A stretch of 64,000 nucleotides of DNA from Spirochaetales bacterium (GCA_016342585.1 JAEINK010000013.1:1-64000), one strand, 5' to 3'; counted from the first letter of the stretch, positions 35,599-45,184 are shown. Notes: a model not told the origin generated them from the sequence alone. Translations and numbers: made by a program.

Positions 35599-36555
35599 TT
35601 ATGCTCCGTTACCTGTTGCGGGAAGTGGCCCCAATGCTGGTGACAATGGGGGGGTTATTCCATTCTGAGCCGCAGATTCATCCTCGGGGGGATAAAACGC
35701 TTCTATCAGCTTATCTCCCGTATAGCTTGTAATCATGAAGGGGTGGTTATGGTAGGAAGATTCCGCGGGGTAACCTTCATCTGTTTTAGGGTAGAGGGTC
35801 AATGTGTTCTCTGTGGAGGTGGTAATTGTAAAAGTCATTGCCGCTCCTGCCGGTTTGGAATCCAGGAACTTTGATGCTTTCAGGTTAGAAAGGTTCCCAA
35901 GGAGAGCATTAACAGCCTCCGAAGATACTTCCTCGCCGGAACCGTATGTCCAGGCATCGCCGGCCCCCTTGGAAACAAACCGGGTAAGACCACTCTCTGT
36001 GTGGGTGATTTTTATGATGTCATTTCTGTTCAGCTGCATAACGGTTTTATCACGATACTCTTCAGATGAGGCATCAAGGGTACCCCTCAGGTTTCCCCTT
36101 AAGGTGTATACATTTTTATCACCCGGGAAAAGAACATAGTTGTAGTTGCCCGAAGAGGAGAGTTTTCCAAAGTGAATCTCCCTGACCAGCCGATCGCCAT
36201 TCCAGGCCTTTAAGATTATCTTTTTTTCATCATCCAGGTCATAGCGTCCATGACTGCCCGCCTGGGAGACCAGATCCACCGGAACAACATCTTCTACGGC
36301 ATCCAGGAGTTTATTCACCTTACCCGAATCGGCAGGATAAGAGCCTTCGGCTATCATCCATCCCGCATCCGATTTTTCTATTGAAAGGAGACTCGACTGG
36401 CCGCCGGTTATCTCCATTTTGGTAAAATCATCCCTGCTTATCATCCGGAAGGAGGGCAGAGTATAGTTGATTTCCGATGTATCGCGGAACCCGATGTAGA
36501 GCAGGCATGCCAGGGCGGTAACGCCCAGAATAATATATTCAAGGTACTTTTTCAT
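35599..36555 (-). CDS. DUF4340 membrane-anchored periplasmic protein
   Basis: 318 residues with an N-terminal membrane segment (YIILGVTALACLLYIGF) and a long periplasmic part built of repeated strand units (IEKSDAGWMIAEGSYPAD, VSKGAGDAWTYGSGEEV), as in DUF4340. The start overlaps the last base of the GldG-like gene. DUF4340 usually follows GldG-type genes in ABC operons and probably joins that complex. Confidence 0.85.
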   Translation of the reverse strand: MKKYLEYIILGVTALACLLYIGFRDTSEINYTLPSFRMISRDDFTKMEITGGQSSLLSIEKSDAGWMIAEGSYPADSGKVNKLLDAVEDVVPVDLVSQAGSHGRYDLDDEKKIILKAWNGDRLVREIHFGKLSSSGNYNYVLFPGDKNVYTLRGNLRGTLDASSEEYRDKTVMQLNRNDIIKITHTESGLTRFVSKGAGDAWTYGSGEEVSSEAVNALLGNLSNLKASKFLDSKPAGAAMTFTITTSTENTLTLYPKTDEGYPAESSYHNHPFMITSYTGDKLIEAFYPPEDESAAQNGITPPLSPALGPLPATGNGA

Positions 36556-38726
36556 TATTCACCCTCCTTTTTAAACATGGCTTCGATTTGCCTTTTTCGT
36601 CCGATTCTCCGGATCATAATAAGCAAGCCGAGGACAGCCGTAAGGATGGGCAGTCCTGCCATATTAAATCCTTTTATGAAATTCTTGACTCCTGAAGAGG
36701 TTTCCTCCAGAGGATTATAGGTCTGTCCTTTGGATCTCATCCGGGCAAAATCTTCCCGGCCGTTAAAGCTGTCTACCAGGTTCAGGATGAAGGTCGCATT
36801 GGGTGTGTTCCCGCTGGCATCGAGGACATTATCCATAATCAGCATGGATGAACCAACCAGGAAGATCTTTCCTTCCTCTCCGGATTCAATAATACCGCCT
36901 TCGGATACAGCCCCTTCACCCTCGAAGAGCACATCTCCTTCCGGGGCCGTTTCAACGGGGGCTCCGGCACTGCCTTCGGTTCCATTTTCATCCTCTGCAG
37001 GCGGTTCCGGTGGTGTGGGACGGGACTTGCCCTTGAAGAACGAGGTCATAGGGCCTTCGGCCACTGCAGCCGCCACCATGGTTTTGCGTGCCTCCGCAGA
37101 GGGGGGCATGATCATCATGGGGTTATAAAGGTTTATCTCATCCTTCATTTCCCAGGCTTTGTCTGACGAATTTATCAGGGAAACCGGCGCTGCACCTGAG
37201 GCAGGTGTTTCAGAAAGGACGAGGGGGGACGAATTGAGAAGAAGCAGCCCCTTGATGTTGTTCAGTATGGGCGAATCCTGGTTAATATTTTCCCCTTCAA
37301 TTTTCGGGGCAAAATAGATGGGCACTTCGGCTACACCGCCGTTATTCTGGCGGCTGGTCTGCACAAAGCAGTTCTCATCCAGGATGTAGGAGTTCCCCAG
37401 AGAGAAACCATAATGGTTAAGAAAATCTCCCAGGCCTAAATCTCTGGGGATGTATACAGGAGCCTGCTGGCCATACCCCTGGTTTTGCTGGGGCATAATT
37501 TCATTCATGGAGTCCAGCATAAAGATAACCGCGTTTCCCTTCATGATGTACTGGTCCAGGAGAAACTGCTCCCACTCGGTAAAGGAGGAGGCCGGTGAGG
37601 CCACGATGAGTGACTGGATTCCTTCGGGGATTCCATCCTCAGCCAGGTTTACCTGCTGTATATCATAGTTGGACCCGATAAGGTTCCGTAAATTATTCAG
37701 GGACGGCCCCTGCTGTTGACCATAAGGGTTGGCGTAGAGGGCCGGAGTCCCGTGGTCGGCAAGATAACCGATTTTAGGATTCACACCGGCGAGCTTGTCT
37801 ATCACCCCGGTAAGAGACTCTTTCACCTTTTGGGCATCCTCTATCTGATAACCGAAAACTCCCCGGTTAAGAAGGTTCAAGGTGCCATACTTTTCGCCGG
37901 AAGTAATTATAAGGGAGGCATACACATTGTTTGAAACCCCGCCTCTCCCATTCTGCAGTTTTACCGAAGGAAGGTTATACTCGGAAGGAGGGAGATCCCC
38001 CGCCTTAAGATTTTCAGGATCGATAATTGAAAACTGGAGCCTTCCATAATTGAGCCTGTTTAAATCCTCAACAGCAGACCGGATAGACTCAGCATAGGTG
38101 TTCATATTTGAACCGGCATTGGCAAGGGAGCCGGAAAAGTAAAGCCGGACTTCCAGATCATTTTCCAGGGCCAGCAGGGCCCCTGTCTTTTCACTCATTC
38201 CTGTTATGGTGGAGGTTATCTGATACTCCATATTATAGGAGGCGGATAGTACGGGGATAGTTTCAACGATATCTCCCTGAATGAAAACCATACCCATGAA
38301 GGCACTGACCAGCTGAACTTCGTCATTGGCCACCTTCTGAATCTGGATGGGATTTATCCCATAGCTCTGAGCCGCTGTTCGTGCCGCGGCAGACTCCTCT
38401 TTTTCATCCTCGTCGGCGGTACCGATCATATTGATGGAGTAGTTAAAAAATTTATTGGCCGCCAGACCATACTCCTCAAGAACATCGGAGATATTCTGCT
38501 CCATATTGTTATAAGGGGCAGGAAGATTCTCCGAAAGGAAAATCTTTATGGTAAGGGGTTCCTCAAGTTCGGACACCGCCGTGCGGCTTGCTTCCGAGAG
38601 GGAGTAGATTTTATTTCCCGTCAGGTCTGCCCGGAAAAACAAAGTTGTCGCCGCTATGTTTACAAGCAAGATAACGATAATCCATGCGGTAAATTTCAGC
38701 CATTTTGATTCTAATATTTTCTTCAT
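36555..38726 (-). CDS. GldG-family ABC-associated membrane protein
   Basis: 723 residues. A membrane segment at 12-30 (FTAWIIVILLVNIAATTLFF) and one near 695 (MAGLPILTAVLGLLIMI) enclose a large periplasmic region. It matches GldG-type proteins: RADLTGNKIYSLSEASR near the start, LIVASPASSFTEWEQFLLDQ (about 365-390) and a GATase-like fold. A Pro/Glu-rich low-complexity stretch lies at about 565-600. In gliding Bacteroidetes these subunits work with GldA/GldF; elsewhere the cargo is unknown. Confidence 0.85.
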   Translation of the reverse strand: MKKILESKWLKFTAWIIVILLVNIAATTLFFRADLTGNKIYSLSEASRTAVSELEEPLTIKIFLSENLPAPYNNMEQNISDVLEEYGLAANKFFNYSINMIGTADEDEKEESAAARTAAQSYGINPIQIQKVANDEVQLVSAFMGMVFIQGDIVETIPVLSASYNMEYQITSTITGMSEKTGALLALENDLEVRLYFSGSLANAGSNMNTYAESIRSAVEDLNRLNYGRLQFSIIDPENLKAGDLPPSEYNLPSVKLQNGRGGVSNNVYASLIITSGEKYGTLNLLNRGVFGYQIEDAQKVKESLTGVIDKLAGVNPKIGYLADHGTPALYANPYGQQQGPSLNNLRNLIGSNYDIQQVNLAEDGIPEGIQSLIVASPASSFTEWEQFLLDQYIMKGNAVIFMLDSMNEIMPQQNQGYGQQAPVYIPRDLGLGDFLNHYGFSLGNSYILDENCFVQTSRQNNGGVAEVPIYFAPKIEGENINQDSPILNNIKGLLLLNSSPLVLSETPASGAAPVSLINSSDKAWEMKDEINLYNPMMIMPPSAEARKTMVAAAVAEGPMTSFFKGKSRPTPPEPPAEDENGTEGSAGAPVETAPEGDVLFEGEGAVSEGGIIESGEEGKIFLVGSSMLIMDNVLDASGNTPNATFILNLVDSFNGREDFARMRSKGQTYNPLEETSSGVKNFIKGFNMAGLPILTAVLGLLIMIRRIGRKRQIEAMFKKEGE

Positions 38727-38737
38727 GTTTATCCTCC

Positions 38738-39448
38738 TTACCTGTGGTCCCTGTTAAATATCCAGGCGGCCTGTAAAGACAGAAAAATCACCGACAGGAA
38801 GTAGAGAAGATCCCGGGAATCAAGGATCCCCCGGCTGATATTCGTAAAGTGGTACCCCGAACTGACCGCCTGCAGTACATTCCCGAGGCCCGTGGGGATC
38901 AGGACCAGCATCTTGTCCACAAGAGAGAGAAAGAGACAAACCGCTGCACTGATAATGAAGGCCACTATTTGATTTTTGGTAAACGAAGAGGAGAGGACTC
39001 CAATGCTCACATAGGCCCCGGCGAGTAAAATCGAACCGATATAACCGCCGATAACAGGCCCCCAGTCCAGCTCCCCAATTGAAGAGATGAAGAAGGCATA
39101 GGAAAGGGTGGGCAGAATCATGACTATCACAAAGACCAAAGCAGCCAGGGATTTTCCCACCACAATGTCCAGAGTGGAAACAGGCATGGTGCCGATAATC
39201 TCGAATGAACCGCTCCGGTACTCCTCGGAAAAGAGCCTCATGGTGACCGCTGGAATTGTGAAGGCAAAGATTATGGGCAACAGACTGAAGAAGCCCCTCA
39301 TGTCCGCCCTCTCATAGAGAAAGAAGGAGGAGAAGAAGAACCAGCCCGATATAATTAAAAATAGCCCGATAACCAGGTATCCCGTAGGGGAGGTGAAGAA
39401 ATTCTTAAACTCACGTTTAAGGATTATTCCGGTATTTCTTGTATTCAT
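38738..39448 (-). CDS. ABC transporter permease (GldF-like)
   Basis: 236 residues with six hydrophobic segments. The start ILKREFKNFFTSPTGYLVIG and the FSEEYRSGSFEIIGTMPVS loop are typical of GldF/ABC-2 permeases. It overlaps the ATPase gene by four bases and precedes the GldG-like gene by 11 bases. It forms the membrane channel with the ATPase at 39445. Confidence 0.88.
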   Translation of the reverse strand: MNTRNTGIILKREFKNFFTSPTGYLVIGLFLIISGWFFFSSFFLYERADMRGFFSLLPIIFAFTIPAVTMRLFSEEYRSGSFEIIGTMPVSTLDIVVGKSLAALVFVIVMILPTLSYAFFISSIGELDWGPVIGGYIGSILLAGAYVSIGVLSSSFTKNQIVAFIISAAVCLFLSLVDKMLVLIPTGLGNVLQAVSSGYHFTNISRGILDSRDLLYFLSVIFLSLQAAWIFNRDHR

Positions 39449-40389
39449 GCCTTATCCTCCATTGTAAGTTCGCGGAATACATGTTCAAGAGATTTTTTCT
39501 CTTCAAGGAATTCCATAAGCATCCAGTCCGTTTTCTTAACGAGCCTGTAAACATCTTCCCGGACATCCCGGGAGGAGAGGATGGAAACCGAAACAGGATC
39601 TGCCTCACTGTCATTCTCATCTGAAATCTCAATGGAAAGGATACCATCAATGGATTCAAAGAGGGGTTTCACTGCCCCGGCCTTGCATCCGGTTACTTTC
39701 AGGGAAAGGGTGCGTTCGGCTTCACGGGATGTGCTTAACAGCCCCGAAGGTCCATAGGCAGCCAGCTTTCCCTTGTTTATAATCACAACCCTGTCACAGG
39801 TTGCCTCGGCTTCACTTAAAATGTGGGTAGAGAAGATAACCGTCTTCTCCTTCCCGATCTCCTTGATGATAGCCCTGATCTCGGCAATCTGGTTCGGGTC
39901 AAGTCCGGAAGTCGGTTCATCAAGAACCAGGATCTCCGGGTCGTTCATCAGGGCCAGGGCCAGCCCAACCCTCTGTTTATAACCCTTGGAGAGGGTGGCG
40001 ATAGACTTATGCATTACATCCGATATACCACAGAGGGATGCAAGTTTTTTGAGGTGGGGCAGTTTATTCTCTTTGATAACACCCCGAAGGTCTGCAATGT
40101 AATCGAGATAATCGTAGACCAACATATCCGTATAAAGGGGAGCAGACTCGGGTAGATACCCGATCATGTTTTTCACCTTTATAGGATCATCAGCAGCATT
40201 TACGCCATTAACTTCTACACTGCCGGAACCGGGTTTCAGGTAGCCGGTCAGGATTCTTAAGGTGGTCGATTTTCCAGCGCCGTTCGGTCCGAGAAGGCCA
40301 AGGATCTCTCCCCGGGAAATCTCCAGACTCAAATTGTCTACAGCTCTGGTGGGACCGTAGTTCTTTGTCAGATTTGTAATACTGATCAT
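39445..40389 (-). CDS. ABC transporter ATP-binding protein (GldA-like)
   Basis: 314 residues. Walker A GPNGAGKSTTLRIL (about 34-47), signature LSKGYKQRVGLALAL (about 133), Walker B ILVLDEPTSGLDPNQ (about 154) and the His loop FSTHILSEAEATC are intact. The C-terminal 90 residues resemble the extension of GldA/ABC-2 ATPases. It is the first gene of a five-gene operon running down to the DUF362 gene. A CAGGAGG-like site (CCAGGAGGACG) precedes the ATG. Confidence 0.92.
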   Translation of the reverse strand: MISITNLTKNYGPTRAVDNLSLEISRGEILGLLGPNGAGKSTTLRILTGYLKPGSGSVEVNGVNAADDPIKVKNMIGYLPESAPLYTDMLVYDYLDYIADLRGVIKENKLPHLKKLASLCGISDVMHKSIATLSKGYKQRVGLALALMNDPEILVLDEPTSGLDPNQIAEIRAIIKEIGKEKTVIFSTHILSEAEATCDRVVIINKGKLAAYGPSGLLSTSREAERTLSLKVTGCKAGAVKPLFESIDGILSIEISDENDSEADPVSVSILSSRDVREDVYRLVKKTDWMLMEFLEEKKSLEHVFRELTMEDKA

Positions 40390-40489
40390 ACGTCCTCCTG
40401 GAAGGAATTAAAATTATTATATTGGCACATTCTAAGGAAAAAATGAGTTTTTGAAAATAGGTCAGAATATAAACAAAAGTAAAACTTTT

Positions 40490-41695
40490 TTATATTGATA
40501 GAACTCCGGCACCTGTCATACCCGCCATATAGATCTCCTCAAAAGCCTTGTCATACAGCCGGGCGCTTCTCTCCCATGAGAATTTGCCATAATGTTGTCG
40601 AAGCTCCCCGCATGCCGCCTCGATTTCTGTATACTCACCCCTGTTGATTTTTTCTATTACTGCGCCCAGCTTTTTCACAAGTCCGCCCTCCTTATACAGG
40701 CAGGGATCATGAAACTTTTCAGGCAGGAGCTCCGGGTAGGAGAGCCGGTTTGGAAGCAGGGGGAAACAGCCCGCCGCCACGGCCTCCACGATGGAGATCC
40801 CGAAGTTCTCCTGCCGGGCGGTGGAAACAACGATATCTCCCTTTTCAAGCCAGGCCTGGTATTCTGCCCGGGAGTCACACCAGCCATACTGAACGACCCT
40901 CTCTGCGAAATAGAGTTTTGCCTCCCCAAACTCTTCCGGGACCTTCTTGAAGTTTTCACCCAGGATGGCCAGCTCGAAAGCAAGCCCTTGTTTGTCCAGT
41001 TCATAGAGGGCATTGAAAAAAGAGGCCGGATCCTTGTCATGCTCCCACCTGTGGTTCCAGATGATAAGGGGCTTCACACCGCGGCTTTGTACCAGTCCTT
41101 CTCCCAAAGGAGATTTTTGGCTTGATACCGCCGATTTCCCCACATTATCCCTGGCCGGTTTCTCAACGCCATTCGGGGAATTCAGGCTGCAGCCCGGGTA
41201 TAAGACCATGGCTTTCTGCCGGATTACCTCCACAGCCCAGTCAGGCTTTCCATCGGGCAGCCTTTTTATGAATCCCGGCAGTGCGGATAAAAAATCATTC
41301 CTGTGAAAACGGGAGTTGAAGATAATCTTGTCCGCCGTAAGGCCGGTGGTAATGTCGGTAAAACCATAATGGAAATCGAGTTTTTCACCTATGTTCAAAG
41401 GATAGGAGAGCTGGGTTTCATGCATGTAGACCACCGTGGGCGGGCAGCGAACACCCCAGAGGGCCTTTATATCCGACACGGATAAGAGCCCGCAGGTAAG
41501 CAGAAGATCATAGTTCTGAGGATCCTTTACCTCATTGTAAAAATGGAGGGCTGCACCGCGCATCCGCCACTTCCAGAACCGTGACGGCAGGGTGTGAAGG
41601 GTATATTCATGGGCCGAATGCTCGATCAGCCCATCAATAAAGGTCTTATGCGATCCGCCGTAGAAAGGCTCCAGGCAGAGGATGTTAAGTTTCAT
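40490..41695 (-). CDS. tRNA-queuosine alpha-mannosyltransferase-like glycosyltransferase (DUF3524)
   Basis: 401 residues. The N-terminus LNILCLEPFYGGSHKTFIDG and the segment LPSRFWKWRMRGAALHF identify the DUF3524/QTMAN family, whose animal member GTDC1 mannosylates queuosine in tRNA-Asp. The C-terminal half is a GT-B fold: IIWNHRWEHDKDP (about 212), QENFGISIVEAVAAGCFPLL (about 313). A 25-residue polar insert (about 180-205) breaks the middle. Bacterial members' substrates are mostly untested. Its start overlaps the end of the PadR gene by 11 bases, linking its expression to that regulator. Confidence 0.82.
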   Translation of the reverse strand: MKLNILCLEPFYGGSHKTFIDGLIEHSAHEYTLHTLPSRFWKWRMRGAALHFYNEVKDPQNYDLLLTCGLLSVSDIKALWGVRCPPTVVYMHETQLSYPLNIGEKLDFHYGFTDITTGLTADKIIFNSRFHRNDFLSALPGFIKRLPDGKPDWAVEVIRQKAMVLYPGCSLNSPNGVEKPARDNVGKSAVSSQKSPLGEGLVQSRGVKPLIIWNHRWEHDKDPASFFNALYELDKQGLAFELAILGENFKKVPEEFGEAKLYFAERVVQYGWCDSRAEYQAWLEKGDIVVSTARQENFGISIVEAVAAGCFPLLPNRLSYPELLPEKFHDPCLYKEGGLVKKLGAVIEKINRGEYTEIEAACGELRQHYGKFSWERSARLYDKAFEEIYMAGMTGAGVLSI

Positions 41696-42224
41696 TTTTT
41701 ATCTCCTGCAAAAGTTCCTTAAGCCATTGTATAGCCGACGAGTGGGCCATTATTCCATAATCCAGGGTTTTGAACTGATATTTTGCGATTTTTAAACTCT
41801 CTTCGGGTAAGGATAATTCACTCAGTTCTGAATCGAGCATTTTAAGATTATTCTCAACAGACTCTGTTTTTTTTATCATCTCTTCTATCATAAAGATAAT
41901 TGTATTCTTATCTTCGATCAGTCCCAGGAAATAAATCTTCGACAGGATTATAGTTTCGAGATTATTCAGGGGTAGTTCCGCGACCATCCAGTCAAAGAAT
42001 ACTTTTCGTCCCGAATCCTTAATCTGGTATATCTTCTTATTCCTTCCATTTTGAACCGTTTCTCTGAATTTTATCAGACCCTTTTCAAGGAGTTTTTTTA
42101 CTCCATGCTGGAGACTCCCATAACTGGCGGCATATATCAGGGATAACCCCTGTTTAAAGTTTGCATTCAGTTCATATATGGTCATTTTCTGTAATATCAA
42201 CAGTCCTAAAATTATATTTTCCAT
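41685..42224 (-). CDS. PadR-family transcriptional regulator
   Basis: 179 residues from ATG at 42224. The winged helix occupies 1-90 (LGLLILQKMTIYELN, SYGSLQHGVKKLLEKGLIKF, KIYQIKDSGRKVF), followed by a long C-terminal dimerisation helix region, as in PadR subfamily-1. An ATG nine codons upstream would start inside the promoter and is rejected. No ribosome site precedes 42224 and the predicted transcription start falls at the ATG, so it is probably leaderless. It likely represses itself and the divergent hydrolase. Confidence 0.85.
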   Translation of the reverse strand: MENIILGLLILQKMTIYELNANFKQGLSLIYAASYGSLQHGVKKLLEKGLIKFRETVQNGRNKKIYQIKDSGRKVFFDWMVAELPLNNLETIILSKIYFLGLIEDKNTIIFMIEEMIKKTESVENNLKMLDSELSELSLPEESLKIAKYQFKTLDYGIMAHSSAIQWLKELLQEIKNET

Positions 42225-42300
42225 GTTTCTAATAGTAATATAAAAAAACATTACTCACAATCCTTGACGAAATAAAAATCAAATATTACTATTAGTAACA
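42223..42300. promoter_or_regulatory. Mirror-image divergent promoters with PadR-type operators
   Basis: Plus strand: TTGACG (42264-42269), 17 bases, TACTAT (42287-42292). Minus strand: TTGTGA (42260-42255), 17 bases, TACTAT (42237-42232). Each -10 sits in the same palindrome: TTACTATTAGTAA is perfect at 42286-42298, with a one-mismatch copy on the left. The 19-base outer arms starting ATGTT and ending AACAT are inverted copies. The regulator should block both promoters at once. Confidence 0.75.
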
Positions 42301-42324
42301 TAAGAAGAACCAGGGAGAGTATTG

Positions 42325-43503
42325 ATGAAAATAATGATCACAGGAATAATCATAATGGCCTGCATAATCGGGCTCTTTTTTTTACTGAATAAATTAGGAT
42401 CGCGGCCCATGAGCAGGATTGAAGTAAGGGATAAAATTGATAAATTACTGGCAAAAACAATAGAAAAAAATGAAACCATAACCGGAGCTCTCCTCCTTAT
42501 AGATTCGGCTCAGAAGGATTACAAAGAGGTTTTTGCCCTGGGAACCGTTGGTCAAAAGCCTGTAAAAAGTGATCAGCCTTTTCATATCGCCAGTGCAGGG
42601 AAGTCCTTTACGGCAGCCCTTGCCGGCATATTGATCGATGACGGGGCACTGAGTCTGGAGGACAGGGTTGATCACTATTTGGATGCCGGTGTGACAGGAG
42701 ATCTTTTTAAAATTGCAGGCAAGGATTATTCAGACCAGGTTACAGTCAGGAATCTTCTGAATCATACAAGCGGGGTTGCCGATTATTTTTCGGATCCTGT
42801 TCATGATTCAAAACCGATGAGTGAATTGATTCTTAGTGAGCCGGAGCGTTTCTGGACTCCTTTAGATCTGATCGACTTCACAAGGAATTATCAGAATCCG
42901 GTGGGCAAACCCGGGGAGACATATCATTACTCCGATACCGGTTATATTCTGCTGGGTCTTATCATCGAACAAATATCAGGAAAACCTTTTCATGAAATGT
43001 TGAAGGAAAAAATATTTATCCCTCTCTCTATGGATGATACCTATCTCATGTTTTATGCGGAACCGAAAAACGGGAAAAGGGAAATTTCCGATATCTGGTT
43101 TGAAGGGGTTCGGATAAATGAATATAACTCTTTGAGTATCGATTGGGCCGGTGGTGGAATAATTTCTACCTTGCCGGATTTATCACATTTTATAAGGGCT
43201 TTGAATAAGTATGAGATTGTAAGTGAAGAGACAATGAATCTGCTGTACAGTTTTGATCATAAATTTATGCGGGGGATTCATTATGGAAATGGGTTTATGG
43301 AGTTTCATTTTGAGGAATATTTCCCTCTCCTTGCCAATTTGCCCCATTTTCGGGGGCATATGGGTGTACTTGGAACCCAAATGCTCTATGACAGGAATGC
43401 AGATACAGTCTATATCTGCAGTTTTGGTTCGACCGATGCCCCTTCGATCAGTGTTCAAAGTATGATTAAGATAGTCGGATATATTTTGAGAATACGGGAG
43501 TGA
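42325..43503 (+). CDS. Serine hydrolase of the beta-lactamase/penicillin-binding-protein family
   Basis: 392 residues from ATG at 42325, with AGGGAG seven bases upstream. An N-terminal membrane segment (ITGIIIMACIIGLFFLL) anchors or exports it. The SxxK motif is SAGKSF (about 90) and the YxN-like motif is YSDTGYI (about 211). HFRGHMG near 350 sits where the third motif (KTG/HTG) belongs. Class C-like hydrolases include esterases, D-amino-acid peptidases and beta-lactamases; the exact activity is not evident. It is divergent from padR. Confidence 0.85.
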   Translation: MKIMITGIIIMACIIGLFFLLNKLGSRPMSRIEVRDKIDKLLAKTIEKNETITGALLLIDSAQKDYKEVFALGTVGQKPVKSDQPFHIASAGKSFTAALAGILIDDGALSLEDRVDHYLDAGVTGDLFKIAGKDYSDQVTVRNLLNHTSGVADYFSDPVHDSKPMSELILSEPERFWTPLDLIDFTRNYQNPVGKPGETYHYSDTGYILLGLIIEQISGKPFHEMLKEKIFIPLSMDDTYLMFYAEPKNGKREISDIWFEGVRINEYNSLSIDWAGGGIISTLPDLSHFIRALNKYEIVSEETMNLLYSFDHKFMRGIHYGNGFMEFHFEEYFPLLANLPHFRGHMGVLGTQMLYDRNADTVYICSFGSTDAPSISVQSMIKIVGYILRIRE

Positions 43504-43576
43504 CTCTTCCCGCGAAAAGTTTTCGAGGTATCTTCGCTTTCTTGAAGTAAAAGCAACATCCCGATAGAATATAGGC

Positions 43577-44485
43577 ATGATTGATATACTTTGTATGGGC
43601 CATGCTGCCTACGATATAACCTACTATCTGGATGAGTTTCCGGTAGAGGATCAGAAATATTATACTACGAAAAGTCTCGAATGCGGAGGCGGCCCCTCTG
43701 CCAATGCGGCCGTTCTTCTTTCGAGATGGCGAATCCCTTCGGCATACGGGGGAATTGTAGGGGATGATGCCTTCGGGAATGCCATTATCAGTGAGTTTGA
43801 GAGGGATAAGGTTGATACGTCCCTTGTCAATATGATTCCAGGAGCCATGACACCCCAATCGGCCATCATTATTAATGCGGGCGGACACCGCACTTTGATA
43901 AACCGGCGGGAATCCGATGGTGATTATCCCTATATTGTGAATGAAAAACTCGATGCTGTGTCACCCCAGGTGCTGCTTGCGGATGGATACTATCCGGAAC
44001 TTGCCCAGGCCGCCTTGAAAAAATTCCCCGAAGCCCCCTTCATCCTGGACGGGGGATCGGTTCATGAGGGAACAAAGGCTCTGGCGCCCCATGCGGATTT
44101 TCTTCTTGTTTCAGAATCCTTCGCCAAATCCTGGACAGGAATGGGGGAAATTCAGAGTGAAGAGGATATGGAAAAGGCGGTTGAGGCTATTGCAGGTATA
44201 AATGGACGATACGCCGCAATTACTCTGGGGGAGCGCGGCCTTATCTATGCCTCTCCCGATGGAAAAGGTTTTATCCCCGCCTTCAAGGTGGATGCTCTGG
44301 ATACAACCGGGGCCGGGGATGTTTTCCACGGTGCTTTTGCCTACTGCATCTTCTGGGGAATGGATTTCGAAGAATCCCTTCAATTTTCCGCCCTGGCGGC
44401 CTCCATGTCGGTTCAAAAAGAGGGTGCCCGGACTTCGATCCCCCCTCTTGATGATGTTCTCGATGCTTATGAGAGGCTTGCATGA
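43577..44485 (+). CDS. PfkB-family carbohydrate kinase
   Basis: 302 residues. The N-terminal ECGGGPSANAAVLLSRW (about 35-51) is the substrate-side signature, and DTTGAGDVFHGAFAYCI (about 238-254) is the C-terminal PfkB signature with the catalytic Asp. The family phosphorylates sugars or nucleosides; the acceptor is not determined. The stop overlaps the HAD phosphatase start by four bases. Confidence 0.9.
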   Translation: MIDILCMGHAAYDITYYLDEFPVEDQKYYTTKSLECGGGPSANAAVLLSRWRIPSAYGGIVGDDAFGNAIISEFERDKVDTSLVNMIPGAMTPQSAIIINAGGHRTLINRRESDGDYPYIVNEKLDAVSPQVLLADGYYPELAQAALKKFPEAPFILDGGSVHEGTKALAPHADFLLVSESFAKSWTGMGEIQSEEDMEKAVEAIAGINGRYAAITLGERGLIYASPDGKGFIPAFKVDALDTTGAGDVFHGAFAYCIFWGMDFEESLQFSALAASMSVQKEGARTSIPPLDDVLDAYERLA

Positions 44486-45132
44486 AAAAATTCAAAGCCG
44501 TTTTTTTCGATCTGGATGGTACCCTTTTAAATACAATAGGGGACCTGGCCAACTCAATGAACCGTGTGCTGGCAAAATACGGGAAATCCCCTTACACAAG
44601 GGATGAGTACAAGCTCATGGTGGGCATGGGGGTAAGAAATCTTGTCGAGATGGCAGTTACCGGTCGGGGATTATCCCCGGTGCAGGAGCATATTGACCTT
44701 TTTGTAGAGGATTATCATGAAAACTCGATTGTGGATACTGCCCCCTATCCGGGGGTGATGACGCTTCTGGAAAAACTTTCCGAAAGGTCTATTACGACCG
44801 GAGTTATCACAAATAAAGCCGAGGAACTGGCCTGGAAAATATCCAAGGCCTTCTTTGGCGGTGATCAGTTTCACTTTTTTCGGGGCGGCAGGGATGGTTT
44901 TCCCTTAAAGCCGGATCCGGAGGGGGTTCTTTTTGAAGCCGAAAGGCTGGGTTTGACGGCAGATGAGGTGGTTTTTGTAGGGGATTCCAATGTGGATATG
45001 AAAACAGCCCAAAATGCGGGGATGTTTCCCTGCGGTGTCTCCTGGGGATTTCGTTCTGTGGACGAATTAAAAGAGGCTGGAGCTGAACAAATTCTAAACG
45101 AGCCTCTTGATCTGCTTGAGTTGATGGAATAG
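44482..45132 (+). CDS. HAD-family phosphatase (phosphoglycolate phosphatase-like)
   Basis: 216 residues. Motif I FFDLDGTLLNT (8-18), motif II ITTGVITNKAE, and motif III VGDSNVDMKTA (with upstream Lys in PLKPDPEG) are complete. The helical cap (about 20-85) resembles Gph. Substrates of this group include phosphoglycolate and sugar phosphates. It lies between a sugar kinase and a phosphohexomutase, so a role in sugar-phosphate metabolism or repair is inferred. Confidence 0.88.
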   Translation: MKKFKAVFFDLDGTLLNTIGDLANSMNRVLAKYGKSPYTRDEYKLMVGMGVRNLVEMAVTGRGLSPVQEHIDLFVEDYHENSIVDTAPYPGVMTLLEKLSERSITTGVITNKAEELAWKISKAFFGGDQFHFFRGGRDGFPLKPDPEGVLFEAERLGLTADEVVFVGDSNVDMKTAQNAGMFPCGVSWGFRSVDELKEAGAEQILNEPLDLLELME

Positions 45133-45184
45133 ATCTTTATAATAGATTATAGAATCACTGCAAAAAAAAGTAATGGGGTAACAA

